Shown: positions 25,441 to 35,335, numbered from the stretch's first letter. The stretch is DNA of 63,921 nucleotides from Cohnella mopanensis (GCF_022352055.1 NZ_JAKRWM010000023.1:1-63921); one strand, 5' to 3'. A program made the numbers and translations. Notes: generated from the sequence alone by a model not told the origin.

Positions 25441-25463
25441 AGTCATATGACCACGATATGACT
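25441..25463. promoter_or_regulatory. Palindromic operator upstream of the second CPBP protease gene
   Basis: AGTCATAT and ATATGACT are perfect inverted arms separated by seven bases. The dyad lies 121 bases before the CPBP start and just after the two-component terminator. A dimeric NarL-type regulator would fit this geometry; the link is inferred. Confidence 0.5.
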
Positions 25464-25583
25464 AAACGGGACTACTGACGTGTGACTTTTTTAACGTATA
25501 GTTTGATTTGTATCCTTCGCAATATCGGGATACACATAGAGATCCTAGATATCCTGTCAAAGGAAAAGGAGCGATAACTCATA

Positions 25584-26471
25584 ATGAGAGAGACGAATAC
25601 AACCGGCAATGAGGTACTTAACAGTAAGGGAAAGTCTAAATTTGTTGCATTCTTTCGATTCCCCCTCATCTGGATGCTCGTGGGAGCGCTTGGGATCATC
25701 CTCGCCAATGTGACATTCAGCCTGTTATCCAAAGATTTAAATGCACTAGGGTCCATCATACTGACACTTGTCGGAAGCTCCATTTTAATCGGTATTTATT
25801 GGCTTACAATGAAGTTTCTTGCGCGGCGTCCGGTTCCAGAACTTCTGTTCCAACGGCATGCGGTATCGGAATTTATTTGGGGCGCTGTCGTCGGCCTTAT
25901 CTTTATCATCGTTTCAACAGCCCTTATCGTCTTATTGGATGGGTATTCATTCAAGTGGTCAGCCGAAAATGCCAGCTCTGTCGTTTGGCCTATTATCACC
26001 ACACAACTCGGCGCTGCCTTCGTAGAGGAATTGATCTTTCGAGGGCTTGCCTTTCAAGCCATTGAAAAAATGGGCGGAAGTTGGATTGCACTGACCCTGA
26101 CCTCCCTCTTCTTTGGGATCGCCCATCTAGGCAATCCCGGAGCTACAGTCTGGGGAGCCCTCTCTATCATCATTGAAGCTGGTGTTTTGCTAGGTGCAGC
26201 CTTTCTTTGGCGGCGCAATGTCTGGTTTATCATTGGCCTCCACTTCTTTTGGAATACAATAGAGGGACTCTTAGGTATTCCCGTCTCAGGCCACCCCTCC
26301 CCTGGTCTATTCACGGTCGAAGTTACGGGCCCGGCCCTTCTCACTGGAGGCAAATTTGGCCTTGAAGCTTCGATAATACCCGTAATCATCAGTCTGTTGA
26401 TCGCCATCCCTATGCTGATTTTTGCTCGCCGCAAAGGGCATCTCATCTCTCTCCGTCAAGATCGAAAATAA
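25584..26471 (+). CDS. CPBP-family intramembrane metalloprotease
   Basis: The 295-residue polytopic membrane protein has FVEELIFRGLAFQ (the Glu-Glu and Arg motif), LFFGIAHLGN and GLHFFWNTIEG (the two His motifs) in the order expected for CPBP/Abi proteases. The N-terminal 30 residues are polar and cytoplasmic. It follows the NarL-type two-component genes on the same strand with a terminator and an operator-like dyad between, so it may be part of the same envelope-stress response. Confidence 0.85.
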   Translation: MRETNTTGNEVLNSKGKSKFVAFFRFPLIWMLVGALGIILANVTFSLLSKDLNALGSIILTLVGSSILIGIYWLTMKFLARRPVPELLFQRHAVSEFIWGAVVGLIFIIVSTALIVLLDGYSFKWSAENASSVVWPIITTQLGAAFVEELIFRGLAFQAIEKMGGSWIALTLTSLFFGIAHLGNPGATVWGALSIIIEAGVLLGAAFLWRRNVWFIIGLHFFWNTIEGLLGIPVSGHPSPGLFTVEVTGPALLTGGKFGLEASIIPVIISLLIAIPMLIFARRKGHLISLRQDRK

Positions 26472-26530
26472 TATCCGAACCCGATGGGGGACAATGCTCG
26501 GAGATTGTCTCGTCGTCTCGTTGCGCGAAC

Positions 26531-28129
26531 CTATTTATGTGAATTCCTTTTGTACTCCTGAACGGAAACCCCAATCGCTTTCTTGAATCGATGACTGAAA
26601 TAATAAGGGTCTAGAATCCCGACCTTCTCCGCGATCTGATAGGCTTTCAGGCTCGTTCCGTTAAGGAGCTTCAGGGCTTCGTCCATTCGAAGCTTAAGAA
26701 GATAATCGGTGAAGCTCTGGCCCGTTTCCTCCTTAAATATCCGGCTCAGATAGCTGGCATTGAGGTGGAATCGTTCCGAGACGGAGCTTAAAGCAATCTT
26801 AGGATTAGCAAATTCTTCGGCAAGGTGAGCAATCACTTCGTCAATGATTCGATTCGTCCTTTTGTTGCGGATCCCCTTCACGTCATCCGCGGCATCTTCG
26901 GCCAAGCGGGATAACAATTGGTTAATTTCGTTGAAAGTGCGGCATCCGAACAGCTGAACATACAAAGCGCCGTTGAGCAATTGGGATCGTATGTGGTTAA
27001 ATCCGAGCTCCGACATTGCGAGTTCCAGTGAAGATACGAAATGGATACCAAGCGAATAGGCTTGCTCGATCGTCTCGCCACGCGCGGAAGCCTGCGTTTG
27101 GAAGCGTTCGTAGATCGCTTGAACGGCTTGTTCCTTGATCCCCGCCTTCACGAAGAATACGATCTCTTCGATCTCGTTCAGCTTTAGATCCAAGACAGGA
27201 TCTACGACGCGCATGTCCTCTCCGAACGAGATCAGTTGGCCTCCGCCGAATAGCTGACCGTATCGGAGAGCCTCCAACGCCTCTTTATAACTGTCCTTCA
27301 CTCGAATAAGCGAGGAGTAAACGCTTCCGATTCCGACCGTCGCATGATAACCGAGCTTCTCTCTGACCGCGCGGACGGATTGCTCTCCGATGCACGCCAG
27401 ATCGGCTGCATCCCCACGGTTCACGATGACGACCCGTCCGCCGTGGTCAAGGACCACGTCCATCGCTTCGCGCTCCTGAACGAGGAACTCCACGACCCGC
27501 ATGCATCCCAATCCTGGGATCATGCTATTATCCGCGTCTTCGTTGCCCGCTTCTACGTCGATCACCGCTACTGAGCAAGAGAGCGGATCCGATGCCCCGT
27601 AGAAATATTCGTATCTGCGATTCAGTTGCTCGAGGCTGGAGTTGCCCACCAATAGGTTCAAGAGGAACTTTTCCTTCAGTTCGCGCGAATTCTCGAGCAG
27701 CTCCGTTTTTATTTTACGATACTCGTTCCAATGCGCCGTCTCCCCTTCGATCTTCTCTTTCAATTCAACGGCAAGCTTCCTCAGAACGTCAGTCTGAACG
27801 GGCTTTAATAGAAAATCATGAACTCCGATCTTGACGCTTTGCTTCGCGTACTCGAATTCGGGATACGCCGTCAGAATGACGACTTTAATGAACGGATCTC
27901 GGTCTTTAATCAGCTTGGCTAATTCAAGACCGTCCATATAAGGCATATTGATGTCCGTGAAGACGATATCCGGCCTTGCGGCCTCTATTAAATCAAGCGC
28001 TTCGTTTCCGTTGGCCGCTTCTCCGATAAATTCAAAGCCAAGCGAATTCCAATCGAGGAGCACTTGCAGAAGCTTTCTCATGTTTAACTCGTCGTCCACG
28101 GCGATTGCCGTTATTTTCCTGTTATCCAT
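26531..28129 (-). CDS. YesN-type response regulator with AraC DNA-binding domain
   Basis: The 532-residue protein has an N-terminal receiver (ITAIAVDDELNMRKLLQVLL; acceptor Asp in IVFTDINMPYMDG), a long middle domain with a GGDEF-like fold remnant, and a C-terminal AraC pair of HTHs (VSERFHLNASYLSRIFKEET and AYQIAEKVGILDPYYFSHRF). GGAGG precedes the ATG. It overlaps its kinase gene by 19 bases. YesN-type regulators activate neighbouring carbohydrate uptake operons, here the ABC transporter and beta-galactosidase upstream. Confidence 0.92.
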   Translation of the reverse strand: MDNRKITAIAVDDELNMRKLLQVLLDWNSLGFEFIGEAANGNEALDLIEAARPDIVFTDINMPYMDGLELAKLIKDRDPFIKVVILTAYPEFEYAKQSVKIGVHDFLLKPVQTDVLRKLAVELKEKIEGETAHWNEYRKIKTELLENSRELKEKFLLNLLVGNSSLEQLNRRYEYFYGASDPLSCSVAVIDVEAGNEDADNSMIPGLGCMRVVEFLVQEREAMDVVLDHGGRVVIVNRGDAADLACIGEQSVRAVREKLGYHATVGIGSVYSSLIRVKDSYKEALEALRYGQLFGGGQLISFGEDMRVVDPVLDLKLNEIEEIVFFVKAGIKEQAVQAIYERFQTQASARGETIEQAYSLGIHFVSSLELAMSELGFNHIRSQLLNGALYVQLFGCRTFNEINQLLSRLAEDAADDVKGIRNKRTNRIIDEVIAHLAEEFANPKIALSSVSERFHLNASYLSRIFKEETGQSFTDYLLKLRMDEALKLLNGTSLKAYQIAEKVGILDPYYFSHRFKKAIGVSVQEYKRNSHK

Positions 28130-29883
28130 CGGGAATCCTCCAGGTAGGGCAGGTTAATGATGATCGTTGTCCCGTCTCCGGGCGAACTGGCAATCTGATA
28201 GGACATGTCGTCTCCGTAAAAAAGCTTAAATCGGGTGATGGTTCCTCTCAGACCGAAGCTGGCCGCATTGTGAACCAATTGATCTTCCCTTATGGACGCC
28301 AGCTCCTCTTCCGAGATCCCGACGCCGTCATCCTCGATCGTCAGAACGACGGTTTGGTGAGATAGCTTAGCCGAGATATTGAGCATGCCGGATAACGCCG
28401 TCGGCCTGATGCCGTGGTATAGCGCGTTCTCGATAAGCGGCTGTAGAGTTAGCTTCGGTATCGGGTAAGCTTTCAATCGTTCGTCAAGCTCGTATTCGAC
28501 CGTAAACATGCCCGGATACCGGATATGCTGGATTTTTAAATAATTCCGCGCGATATCGAATTCCTCTCGGAGCGTAACGATCTCGCTGCCTTTGCTCAAG
28601 CTGAGCCTATAATATTGTCCCAGGGCCGAGATCAACCCGTACGTCTCTTCCTTGTTCCCAGCCAAAGCCAAATAACCGGCGGACTCCAACGCGTTATACA
28701 GAAAATGCGGCTTGATCTGTTGCTGAAGTATATCGAGCTCCAGCTTACGCCGAAGGTTCTGCTCCTCCTTCTCCCGCTCCATCGAGCTTTCGATTGTAGT
28801 AATCATGCTGTTGTACCGATCTTGAAGCTGCAGGAATTCGCTTGAACGGGATTGAAGTACGACTTGCTGATAGTCTCCGGCTTCAGCTTTCCGCATCGAT
28901 TTCAACAAGTTCAGAATCGGACGGATGATCGACCGAGTGATCCACGTCGACCCCAAGAAGAGGAAGACGAAATGGAATAAGGCGATCGGAATCAGCACCC
29001 GGTTCACGGCGCCGTACGGATTCGGCCAGTCGCTCATGGACAGCGCGGTCGTATAACGCCATCCGCGCGATTCGATCGTGTCGAACAAATATCTTTTGCC
29101 GGATACGGTTTGGGTAAAACCGACGTTGGCATGCGAGCCGAACGCCGTAGACTTGGCAAATTCCCGAAGCCCCGGATTAGAGAAATCGATTAGAGAAAGA
29201 TCTTGGCTATTCACCATAAGATCGTATTTTTTACCGTCGAAGGAATGATCGTTGAGATTGTGGATTTTGGATATCGGAACGTTAATGATGACTAAGCCGA
29301 TTTGTCGGGCTGTATTCAGATCGTTGACCACTCGGATTAAGCTCAGGTACTGCTCGCCTTCCTCGCGGGTATTCAGTAACCCGCCCGCATTGATCCGCCA
29401 CAGAAGGCCGCCCGTTCTGCCCACCGCTTCTTCGTACCAGGGGTACGTTCGTATATCGGTATTCTTCAGGCCGACTTTCTGCAATTCGAGAGAGTAATAC
29501 AAGCCGTCGTTGCGAAACAAATTCACGGAGGCCACGTTGGTCTCCGCGAGAAAGATCGAATCGAGTTCTTTTTGTATTCTCTGATTGGAATAGACGAACT
29601 TGTCGTACGTCATATCGTCTTGAAGTAATTCCTGAACCGTACTGCTGGCGATGACCCTCTGGGAATAATTCGAGATGCTCTCGAAGAGGGAATTCATATT
29701 GGATTGAATCGCATATAAACTTTGCTCGGACACTTCCGCGATCTTGCTATCGATCAGGCTTCGGTTAAACTGTTGGTACAAGAAACCGCTTACGAGCAAG
29801 GAGAAAGACAACAACACGATATAATAAGCCATTATCTGCGTTCTGATTTTGGTGAATGTTAATCCGCGAACCCATTTTCTCAT
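28111..29883 (-). CDS. YesM-type sensor histidine kinase
   Basis: About 590 residues: TM1 near residues 20-40, a large extracellular Cache-like sensor of about 250 residues, TM2 (IPIALFHFVFLFLG), a HAMP domain (ILNLLKSMRKAEAGDYQQV), then the His_kinase box LQQQIKPHFLYNALESAGYL and an ATPase domain (LTLQPLIENALYHGI, DDGVGI). The ATG at 29883 (MRKWVRGLTF) has a purine-rich site; the frame runs open to a GTG at 29916. It probably senses an extracellular sugar or the loaded binding protein. Confidence 0.92.
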   Translation of the reverse strand: MRKWVRGLTFTKIRTQIMAYYIVLLSFSLLVSGFLYQQFNRSLIDSKIAEVSEQSLYAIQSNMNSLFESISNYSQRVIASSTVQELLQDDMTYDKFVYSNQRIQKELDSIFLAETNVASVNLFRNDGLYYSLELQKVGLKNTDIRTYPWYEEAVGRTGGLLWRINAGGLLNTREEGEQYLSLIRVVNDLNTARQIGLVIINVPISKIHNLNDHSFDGKKYDLMVNSQDLSLIDFSNPGLREFAKSTAFGSHANVGFTQTVSGKRYLFDTIESRGWRYTTALSMSDWPNPYGAVNRVLIPIALFHFVFLFLGSTWITRSIIRPILNLLKSMRKAEAGDYQQVVLQSRSSEFLQLQDRYNSMITTIESSMEREKEEQNLRRKLELDILQQQIKPHFLYNALESAGYLALAGNKEETYGLISALGQYYRLSLSKGSEIVTLREEFDIARNYLKIQHIRYPGMFTVEYELDERLKAYPIPKLTLQPLIENALYHGIRPTALSGMLNISAKLSHQTVVLTIEDDGVGISEEELASIREDQLVHNAASFGLRGTITRFKLFYGDDMSYQIASSPGDGTTIIINLPYLEDSRWITGK

Positions 29884-29935
29884 GTTGTTGTCCCGCCTCT
29901 TCCTTCGCCCTTTCACCTATCCTATCACAACGGAA

Positions 29936-30775
29936 TTACCCCTTGATAGCTCCGGCGACGATACTCTTCTGGACTTTATCGCTTAAGAAAATATACATCA
30001 GAATTGTCGGAAGGGTAGCGATCACCATGCCCGCGGCGATAGGACCGTATTCCGTCGTATGTAGCCCCCGCAACGAATTGATGGCCACGGTAATCGTCAT
30101 GAGGCTGGACTTGTTGATGAACGTATTGGCGAACATCAATTCGTTCCAGGCCGAGAGAAAAGTAAAGATCGATATGGAGACTAGGGCGGGCTTGACCAAC
30201 GGCAGCATGATTCTGAAGAAAACTTGGTAAATGCTGCATCCATCCACGACGCTGGCCTCTTCCAGTTCCCGAGGAAGGGCGGAGAAAAATCCCACCAAGA
30301 TAAACATGGCCGTAGGAATCGCATTCACCGTATACGGAACGATAAGCGCCCATGGTGTGTTGAGCAAATGGACATCTCTCAAAATAATGAACAGAGGCAG
30401 CAGAGTGGCATGAACGGGAATCATCAAGCCAGACATAATGATGAGAAGAACGAGCTTGCTGAGCTTCCATTTCATGCGCGTGACTGCGTACGATACCATT
30501 GAAGCGAGCAGTCCCGACGCAACCACCGTAATGGCGGTGTACCAGAGGCTGTTCGCAAAATTCCTCGCCAGATCGGAGCCGACCCATACGTATTTGTAAT
30601 TCTCGAACATCCATTTGCTTGGCAGTCCGATCACGTTGCTTCCGGTAATTTCAAGGTTCGTTTTGAACGACGTCAGCACAAGCCATACGAGCGGATAAAG
30701 CTGTACGACTGCGAAAGCGATGAGAAAGAACTGCAGCACCACGTTGCTCCACTTCGTTCTTAAGGCGGAGATCAT
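29936..30775 (-). CDS. Carbohydrate ABC transporter permease (MalG/YtcP type)
   Basis: The 279-residue protein has six membrane segments and the permease EAA-type loop EEASVVDGCSIYQVFFRIML, which docks to the ATPase. It overlaps its partner permease gene by four bases. The C-terminus (SDKVQKSIVAGAIKG) is typical of the MalG-like group. No ATPase gene is present in the window; such systems usually share a housekeeping MsmX-like ATPase encoded elsewhere. Confidence 0.92.
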   Translation of the reverse strand: MISALRTKWSNVVLQFFLIAFAVVQLYPLVWLVLTSFKTNLEITGSNVIGLPSKWMFENYKYVWVGSDLARNFANSLWYTAITVVASGLLASMVSYAVTRMKWKLSKLVLLIIMSGLMIPVHATLLPLFIILRDVHLLNTPWALIVPYTVNAIPTAMFILVGFFSALPRELEEASVVDGCSIYQVFFRIMLPLVKPALVSISIFTFLSAWNELMFANTFINKSSLMTITVAINSLRGLHTTEYGPIAAGMVIATLPTILMYIFLSDKVQKSIVAGAIKG

Positions 30776-31671
30776 CTCGCCACCTCCTCTTCACGCGATC
30801 GAAACAGCCGCTGCAACGCAAAGTATACGAGTAGGCATTCCAGTACCATGAAGACGGCCATGACGCTTCCGTAACCGTACATATTTCTTCTGAAGATCGC
30901 GTTGTACATTAAAGTACTCGGAACGTCGGTTGCAGGCTGCGGCGCGCCGTTCGTCATAATGAAAGTCAGGTCGAAAAATTTAAGCGAACCAATGACGGCG
31001 AAGATGACGCATACCTTGATGATGGGAGCGATCAATGGAATGACGATGGAGAACGTCATTCGCCAGCCGGAAGCCCCGTCGATCTTGGCGGCTTCGAACA
31101 GATCTTCCGATATGCCTTTGATGGCCGCATACATGAGAAGCATATAATAGCCGACCCATTGCCACACCGCCGGCAAGAAGATGCTCGATAAGGCCGTTTT
31201 GTCTTCGGTCAGCCAATCGTGCTTCCATGAGCCGAGACCTAATTGATCCAAGACGATATTCAGTACGCCATAGTTAGGGTTCAAGACGGAAAGAAACAAA
31301 AGGCCGATGACGGCCGAAGATATCGTGACCGGAATAAAGAAAAACGTTCGATAAAATTTTTCGCCTTTGATGCCTCTCGCCAGAACGTGCGCGAGGAAGA
31401 AAGCAAATGGTAGTTGCACGCAAACCGATAGAATGGCCAAATAAAACGTATTCCACACCGAGTTCAGGAATTTAATGCCATAGGTATCATTGACAAAGAG
31501 ATCTTGATATAACGCGAATCCGACGAACTTCCCTTTGCCGAAGCCATCCCATTCCAGCAAGCTGTAGTAAACGGATTGAACAATTGGAAGAAATCCCACG
31601 ACGATGAACAATATCAACGTAGGAAGCACGAATACCGCAATGGCTTTCTTGTTGCCGAATACTTGCTGCAT
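30772..31671 (-). CDS. Carbohydrate ABC transporter permease (MalF/LplB type)
   Basis: The 299-residue protein has six membrane segments (first: AIAVFVLPTLILFIVVGFLP) and the coupling loop FEAAKIDGASGWRMTFSIVI. It follows the binding-protein gene after 71 bases that contain a strong hairpin without a T tract, and overlaps the second permease. Together with it, it should form the membrane channel for an oligosaccharide or galactoside. Confidence 0.92.
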   Translation of the reverse strand: MQQVFGNKKAIAVFVLPTLILFIVVGFLPIVQSVYYSLLEWDGFGKGKFVGFALYQDLFVNDTYGIKFLNSVWNTFYLAILSVCVQLPFAFFLAHVLARGIKGEKFYRTFFFIPVTISSAVIGLLFLSVLNPNYGVLNIVLDQLGLGSWKHDWLTEDKTALSSIFLPAVWQWVGYYMLLMYAAIKGISEDLFEAAKIDGASGWRMTFSIVIPLIAPIIKVCVIFAVIGSLKFFDLTFIMTNGAPQPATDVPSTLMYNAIFRRNMYGYGSVMAVFMVLECLLVYFALQRLFRSREEEVAR

Positions 31672-31690
31672 GGTTCGCCCTCCTTGAAAC

Positions 31691-31726
31691 GAACGGCGGA
31701 CAAACGATCTGTCCGCCCTTCCGTTC
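31691..31726 (-). promoter_or_regulatory. Intercistronic mRNA hairpin after the binding-protein gene
   Basis: GGCGGACA (31695-31702) pairs with TGTCCGCC (31710-31717), extended by GAACGG and CCGTTC. No T tract follows on the minus strand. Hairpins at this place in sugar ABC operons usually protect the upstream mRNA or weakly attenuate, giving more binding protein than permease. The role here is inferred. Confidence 0.65.
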
Positions 31727-31742
31727 GAATCTGAACTCCCCT

Positions 31743-33098
31743 CTATTTGCCGGGGTTTATTTTGGATTGAAGCTCTTTGTTGAACTCTTCGGGAGTGATT
31801 TTGCCCGCGGAGAACTGCATCAGCGAGGCAAACATCGATTCCGTATCGTTGCCGTTAAGCATCTGATCCCACCAGTAAGAGAAGCCGGTAGCCGTGGAGG
31901 ATAGTTGACCGATCTTGATCGCCAGCGGGTCGACCTTCGAAGTGTCACCCAGATCGCCCTTCCAAGCGGAAGAACCGGAGCCTGCCATGAATACTTCCTT
32001 AGCCATCGTTTCCATGAAGAATTTATAGACTTTCCATACGCGCTCTTTGTTTGCTACCTTCGCGTTAATAAAGAAAGATTCGCCGGAACCGCCGTGCCAT
32101 TCGTCCGCATTACCTTTACCTCCCGCAATTTCCGGGAATTTGACGACGTCGACCTTGCCTTTCACTTGCGAATCCGGAGCGTCGATCTGACCGTTCACCC
32201 AGGCTCCCATATACAGCATGGCGGCCTTCCCAGTCAGGAACATATTGATCGAATCGTCGTAGGACGTGCCGAGCGGATTTGCCCCGAACGCTTTCGTATC
32301 AAACAATTGCTTATATTTCCGGCTGGCCTCTTGGAATTCCGGTGTATCGAACGAACCCGTCTTCGTCAAAGCCGCGTTCACCGCCGCCGTTCCGCCCATC
32401 CGAATATCCAGAATGGAATTCCAGAACATCGCCGGCCAACGGTCTTTGCCGCCTAGCGCGATCGGCGTAATGCCCTTGGCTTTCAGCGCATCGATGGCTG
32501 CCGTCAGTTCTTCCCACGTCGTCGGAACTTTCGCACCCGCCGATGCGAATAATTCCGTGTTCACGTATAGATTGGCCGTTGAGATATTCGTCGGCAAGCC
32601 GTAGAGATTGCCGTTGAACGTGAAGTTATCGGTCGTTCCCGGAACCAGATTATCCATCGTGCCGTCTTGTGCCAAATCTTGCAAGGACAAGACGCGGTTA
32701 CCCGCGACGAACGGTTGAGCGAAGCCGCCACCCCACGAGAAGAAAATGTCCGGCAATTCATCCGCCGCGGAAGCCGTTTTGATCTTTGTTTTATAGGCTT
32801 CCCCGCCGATGCCCGTATGCTCGATTTCTACGTTAGGAAACTGGGCTTTCGTCGCTTCCAGCGCTTTGTAGAAGCCGATAAATCCGCCGTCTTTGGAATT
32901 CGGATCGGAGAATTGCGACCACATCGTGATCTTGATTTTTTCATCCGACGGACTTGCCGGAGCGGAGTTCTCAGCGGTTGCCGATGGCTGTACGCTTGCG
33001 GAATTCCCATTGTTGTTATTACCGCTACCGCACGCGGCCAGAGTGAACAAAAGCGTTGCTGCCAAACCCGTCATTGCCGTTTTTTTGAAAAGCTTCAT
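31743..33098 (-). CDS. Extracellular solute-binding lipoprotein of the sugar ABC transporter
   Basis: The 451-residue protein starts MKLFKKTAMTGLAATLLFTL and has the lipobox LAAC, so it should be lipid-anchored on the outer face. A low-complexity Asn/Ser/Ala linker follows, then a family 1 solute-binding domain (KITMWSQFSDPN, YGLPTNISTANLYVNTELFA, FLTGKAAMLYMGAW). AGGAGG lies before the ATG at 33098; the longer frame to 33140 covers the cre-like site. It is the recognition subunit for the two permeases. Confidence 0.92.
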   Translation of the reverse strand: MKLFKKTAMTGLAATLLFTLAACGSGNNNNGNSASVQPSATAENSAPASPSDEKIKITMWSQFSDPNSKDGGFIGFYKALEATKAQFPNVEIEHTGIGGEAYKTKIKTASAADELPDIFFSWGGGFAQPFVAGNRVLSLQDLAQDGTMDNLVPGTTDNFTFNGNLYGLPTNISTANLYVNTELFASAGAKVPTTWEELTAAIDALKAKGITPIALGGKDRWPAMFWNSILDIRMGGTAAVNAALTKTGSFDTPEFQEASRKYKQLFDTKAFGANPLGTSYDDSINMFLTGKAAMLYMGAWVNGQIDAPDSQVKGKVDVVKFPEIAGGKGNADEWHGGSGESFFINAKVANKERVWKVYKFFMETMAKEVFMAGSGSSAWKGDLGDTSKVDPLAIKIGQLSSTATGFSYWWDQMLNGNDTESMFASLMQFSAGKITPEEFNKELQSKINPGK

Positions 33099-33125
33099 TT
33101 TCTTTGACCTCCTGTATGATGTGAA

Positions 33126-33139
33126 ATAAACCGCTTTCA
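33126..33139 (-). promoter_or_regulatory. Candidate cre (CcpA) site before the binding-protein gene
   Basis: On the minus strand TGAAAGCGGTTTAT has a perfect left half of the catabolite-responsive element (TGAAAGCG) and a weaker right half. It lies 28 bases before the start codon. Confidence 0.45.
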
Positions 33140-33215
33140 TTAACTATCTTAATCCTTCCGTGGAGATAAACCATGTATGCACTTTACCTAAAAGATAGAA
33201 TCTTTTTACCGTTAC

Positions 33216-35279
33216 TCAGACTAGCACCAGTACGCCATAAGGCTCCAGTTCGATCTCTCCCTCTAAGGCATTGCCGGTAAGCACATCGACCGATCCCCGC
33301 TGCAATTGTACGTTAACCGCTTGTCCCGAATAGTTAAGCGCGAAAACGAAAGATTCGCCCGTCTCTGGATGCCGTCGAACGGCGAGCTCGACCTCGACCG
33401 GCACGCGTACGATATCCTCGGCCGTCTTCCGCAGTCCCAATTCCGGCAATAGCTTGCGTACGACCGCTTCGTTGTAAGCGGCGCCGTAATAGTACGCGCG
33501 ACCTTTGCCCTGCTCGTTGACGGTCAAGGCCGGTTTGCCGGCGTAATAATCGGAAGCATATTTCGCGATCACTTTCACGCTATTGGATTCCACTCGCAAG
33601 ATATCATTAAATTCGTCGGCCGTGGCGGCGAACGGTTGATCCTCGTCGTTATCTTCAACCCAGCGTAACGCTGGAGCCGACGCATTCCCCGTAATGATCG
33701 TGAAATCCTCGACCGTAATCCCGCACAAGGAAGCGGCGAAACCAGGCAACGGCATCATCCGGGTATGTCCATGTTCGTTCTTGTATCCTGTCCGCGCTCC
33801 GAATAATACGATGCCTCCCGCCTCGACGTAAGAACGGAGCAACAGGGCTACGGCCTCCGTCAAGATCGTCGGATGCGGATATACGAGCACTCGGTAACCT
33901 TGCAGCTTGGCAAGAGTCGTCCGGTTCGTCAGCGTGAACGAATCCACGGCAATGTGCTCCCGTTGCAGTGTTTTGAACCATGCTCTCGTGCTTTGCGCGC
34001 TTAAAGGGCCATGCCATGCGTCGAACTCGCCGTCCCAACTGTTATCGTAGTCGCTAACGATGGCGATGTCCGCTTCGTAGCGGCTTTGCGCCAACCTTTC
34101 GCCGACCCGCAACAATTCTTGACCAATGCGGCCAGCCTCGTGGACTCTTCTGTTTGGCTGGTTATGATAGTCGTTGATGCCGTGCCAATAGATTTCAGTG
34201 CCGAAGGTCGCCGTTCGCCAACGGAAATAGAGCAGCATGTCCGCGCCATGGGCGATCGACTGGTACGTCCATAGCCGCATTTGGCCTGGTTTCGGCGCAG
34301 GCATGGCGAACTTGTTGACCCAACCTCCGGGTCCGGATTGCTGCTCCATGATGGCATAGTTCGGGGAGATCGAGCGCACGCCGCTCAGATGCCAGCTCCA
34401 CATCCGGTCAAGCAAAGGATCGGGGCCTTCATCCGGATTAATCGAAGAGAACTGCGGATACGAATCGTAGGAGAAGAAATCCAGAAGCTCTTCCGTTAAC
34501 CGGTGATTGTCGATATGGCCGAACAAACCGTTGGTCGTAATCCAGTGTTGCTGCCCCACGACCTCCCTCAGTATATCGGCTTGGACGCGCGCGAACCCAA
34601 TGACGCTGTCGGATATGAACCGCTTCTCGTCCAGCGTCTGATGAGGATTCGGCGAATTCGTCGGCGTCGGCCTCGACAGATGTACCTGTTCCCATGCCGT
34701 GTACGTTTGACTCCAGAAGACGGTACCCCACACCTGATTGAGAGTATCCAAAGAACCGTACTTGTTTTCCAGCCATTCGCGAAAAGCGACGTGGTCGGCA
34801 TCCGAATAGAAGACGTTGATCTCACAGTTTAGCTCATTATCGATCTGCCAGCCGACGACCGCCGGATGATCCTTGAAGCGCTCGGCCATGTTCCTCGTGA
34901 TCCGGGCGCAAAGCCGCCGATACACTTGACTATTATAATTGTAGTGCCTCCGCATGCCGTGTCTGTATGGGATACCCTCCATATTAACGTTCAGAACTTC
35001 AGGATAGCGATGCGTCAGCCATGCCGGCGGCGTCGCCGTTGGCGTACCTAGAATGACTTGGAGACCATGGCGGTGAGCGGCATCAAGCGCCCTATCAAAT
35101 AAATCGAACCGAAATACGCCTTCTTCCGGTTCCATGTACGCCCAGGCAAATTCGGCAACGCGAATAACCGTGAAGCCAAGTTCCCGCATGCGACGGTAGT
35201 CGTCTTCCCATAGTGACTCTTCCCATTGTTCCGGATAATAGCATACGCCGAGCCGGATCGTTTCTTCTTGTAATGGCAT
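33216..35279 (-). CDS. GH42 beta-galactosidase
   Basis: The 687-residue enzyme begins MPLQEETIRLGVCYYPEQWE. A TIM barrel covers about residues 10-370. The acid/base is E149 (GWQIDNELN) and the nucleophile E312 (YAIMEQQSGP), counted from the start at 35279. A trimerisation domain of the A4 type (VSDYDNSWDGEFDAWHG onward) and a C-terminal beta domain follow. The length is usual for GH42. No signal peptide, so it acts on sugar imported by the adjacent ABC transporter. The frame extends to 35366, but the extra residues are not conserved in type. Confidence 0.92.
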   Translation of the reverse strand: MPLQEETIRLGVCYYPEQWEESLWEDDYRRMRELGFTVIRVAEFAWAYMEPEEGVFRFDLFDRALDAAHRHGLQVILGTPTATPPAWLTHRYPEVLNVNMEGIPYRHGMRRHYNYNSQVYRRLCARITRNMAERFKDHPAVVGWQIDNELNCEINVFYSDADHVAFREWLENKYGSLDTLNQVWGTVFWSQTYTAWEQVHLSRPTPTNSPNPHQTLDEKRFISDSVIGFARVQADILREVVGQQHWITTNGLFGHIDNHRLTEELLDFFSYDSYPQFSSINPDEGPDPLLDRMWSWHLSGVRSISPNYAIMEQQSGPGGWVNKFAMPAPKPGQMRLWTYQSIAHGADMLLYFRWRTATFGTEIYWHGINDYHNQPNRRVHEAGRIGQELLRVGERLAQSRYEADIAIVSDYDNSWDGEFDAWHGPLSAQSTRAWFKTLQREHIAVDSFTLTNRTTLAKLQGYRVLVYPHPTILTEAVALLLRSYVEAGGIVLFGARTGYKNEHGHTRMMPLPGFAASLCGITVEDFTIITGNASAPALRWVEDNDEDQPFAATADEFNDILRVESNSVKVIAKYASDYYAGKPALTVNEQGKGRAYYYGAAYNEAVVRKLLPELGLRKTAEDIVRVPVEVELAVRRHPETGESFVFALNYSGQAVNVQLQRGSVDVLTGNALEGEIELEPYGVLVLV

Positions 35280-35321
35280 CGAAATACACATCCCCCTGAT
35301 GCTTAAGTATGATCGAATTGG

Positions 35322-35335
35322 TGAAAGCGATTTCG
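35322..35335. promoter_or_regulatory. Candidate cre (CcpA) site before the beta-galactosidase gene
   Basis: TGAAAGCGATTTCG is a near-palindromic match to the catabolite-responsive element. It lies 43 bases before the start codon at 35279, in or just after the promoter, as expected for glucose repression of a galactoside operon. Confidence 0.6.
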
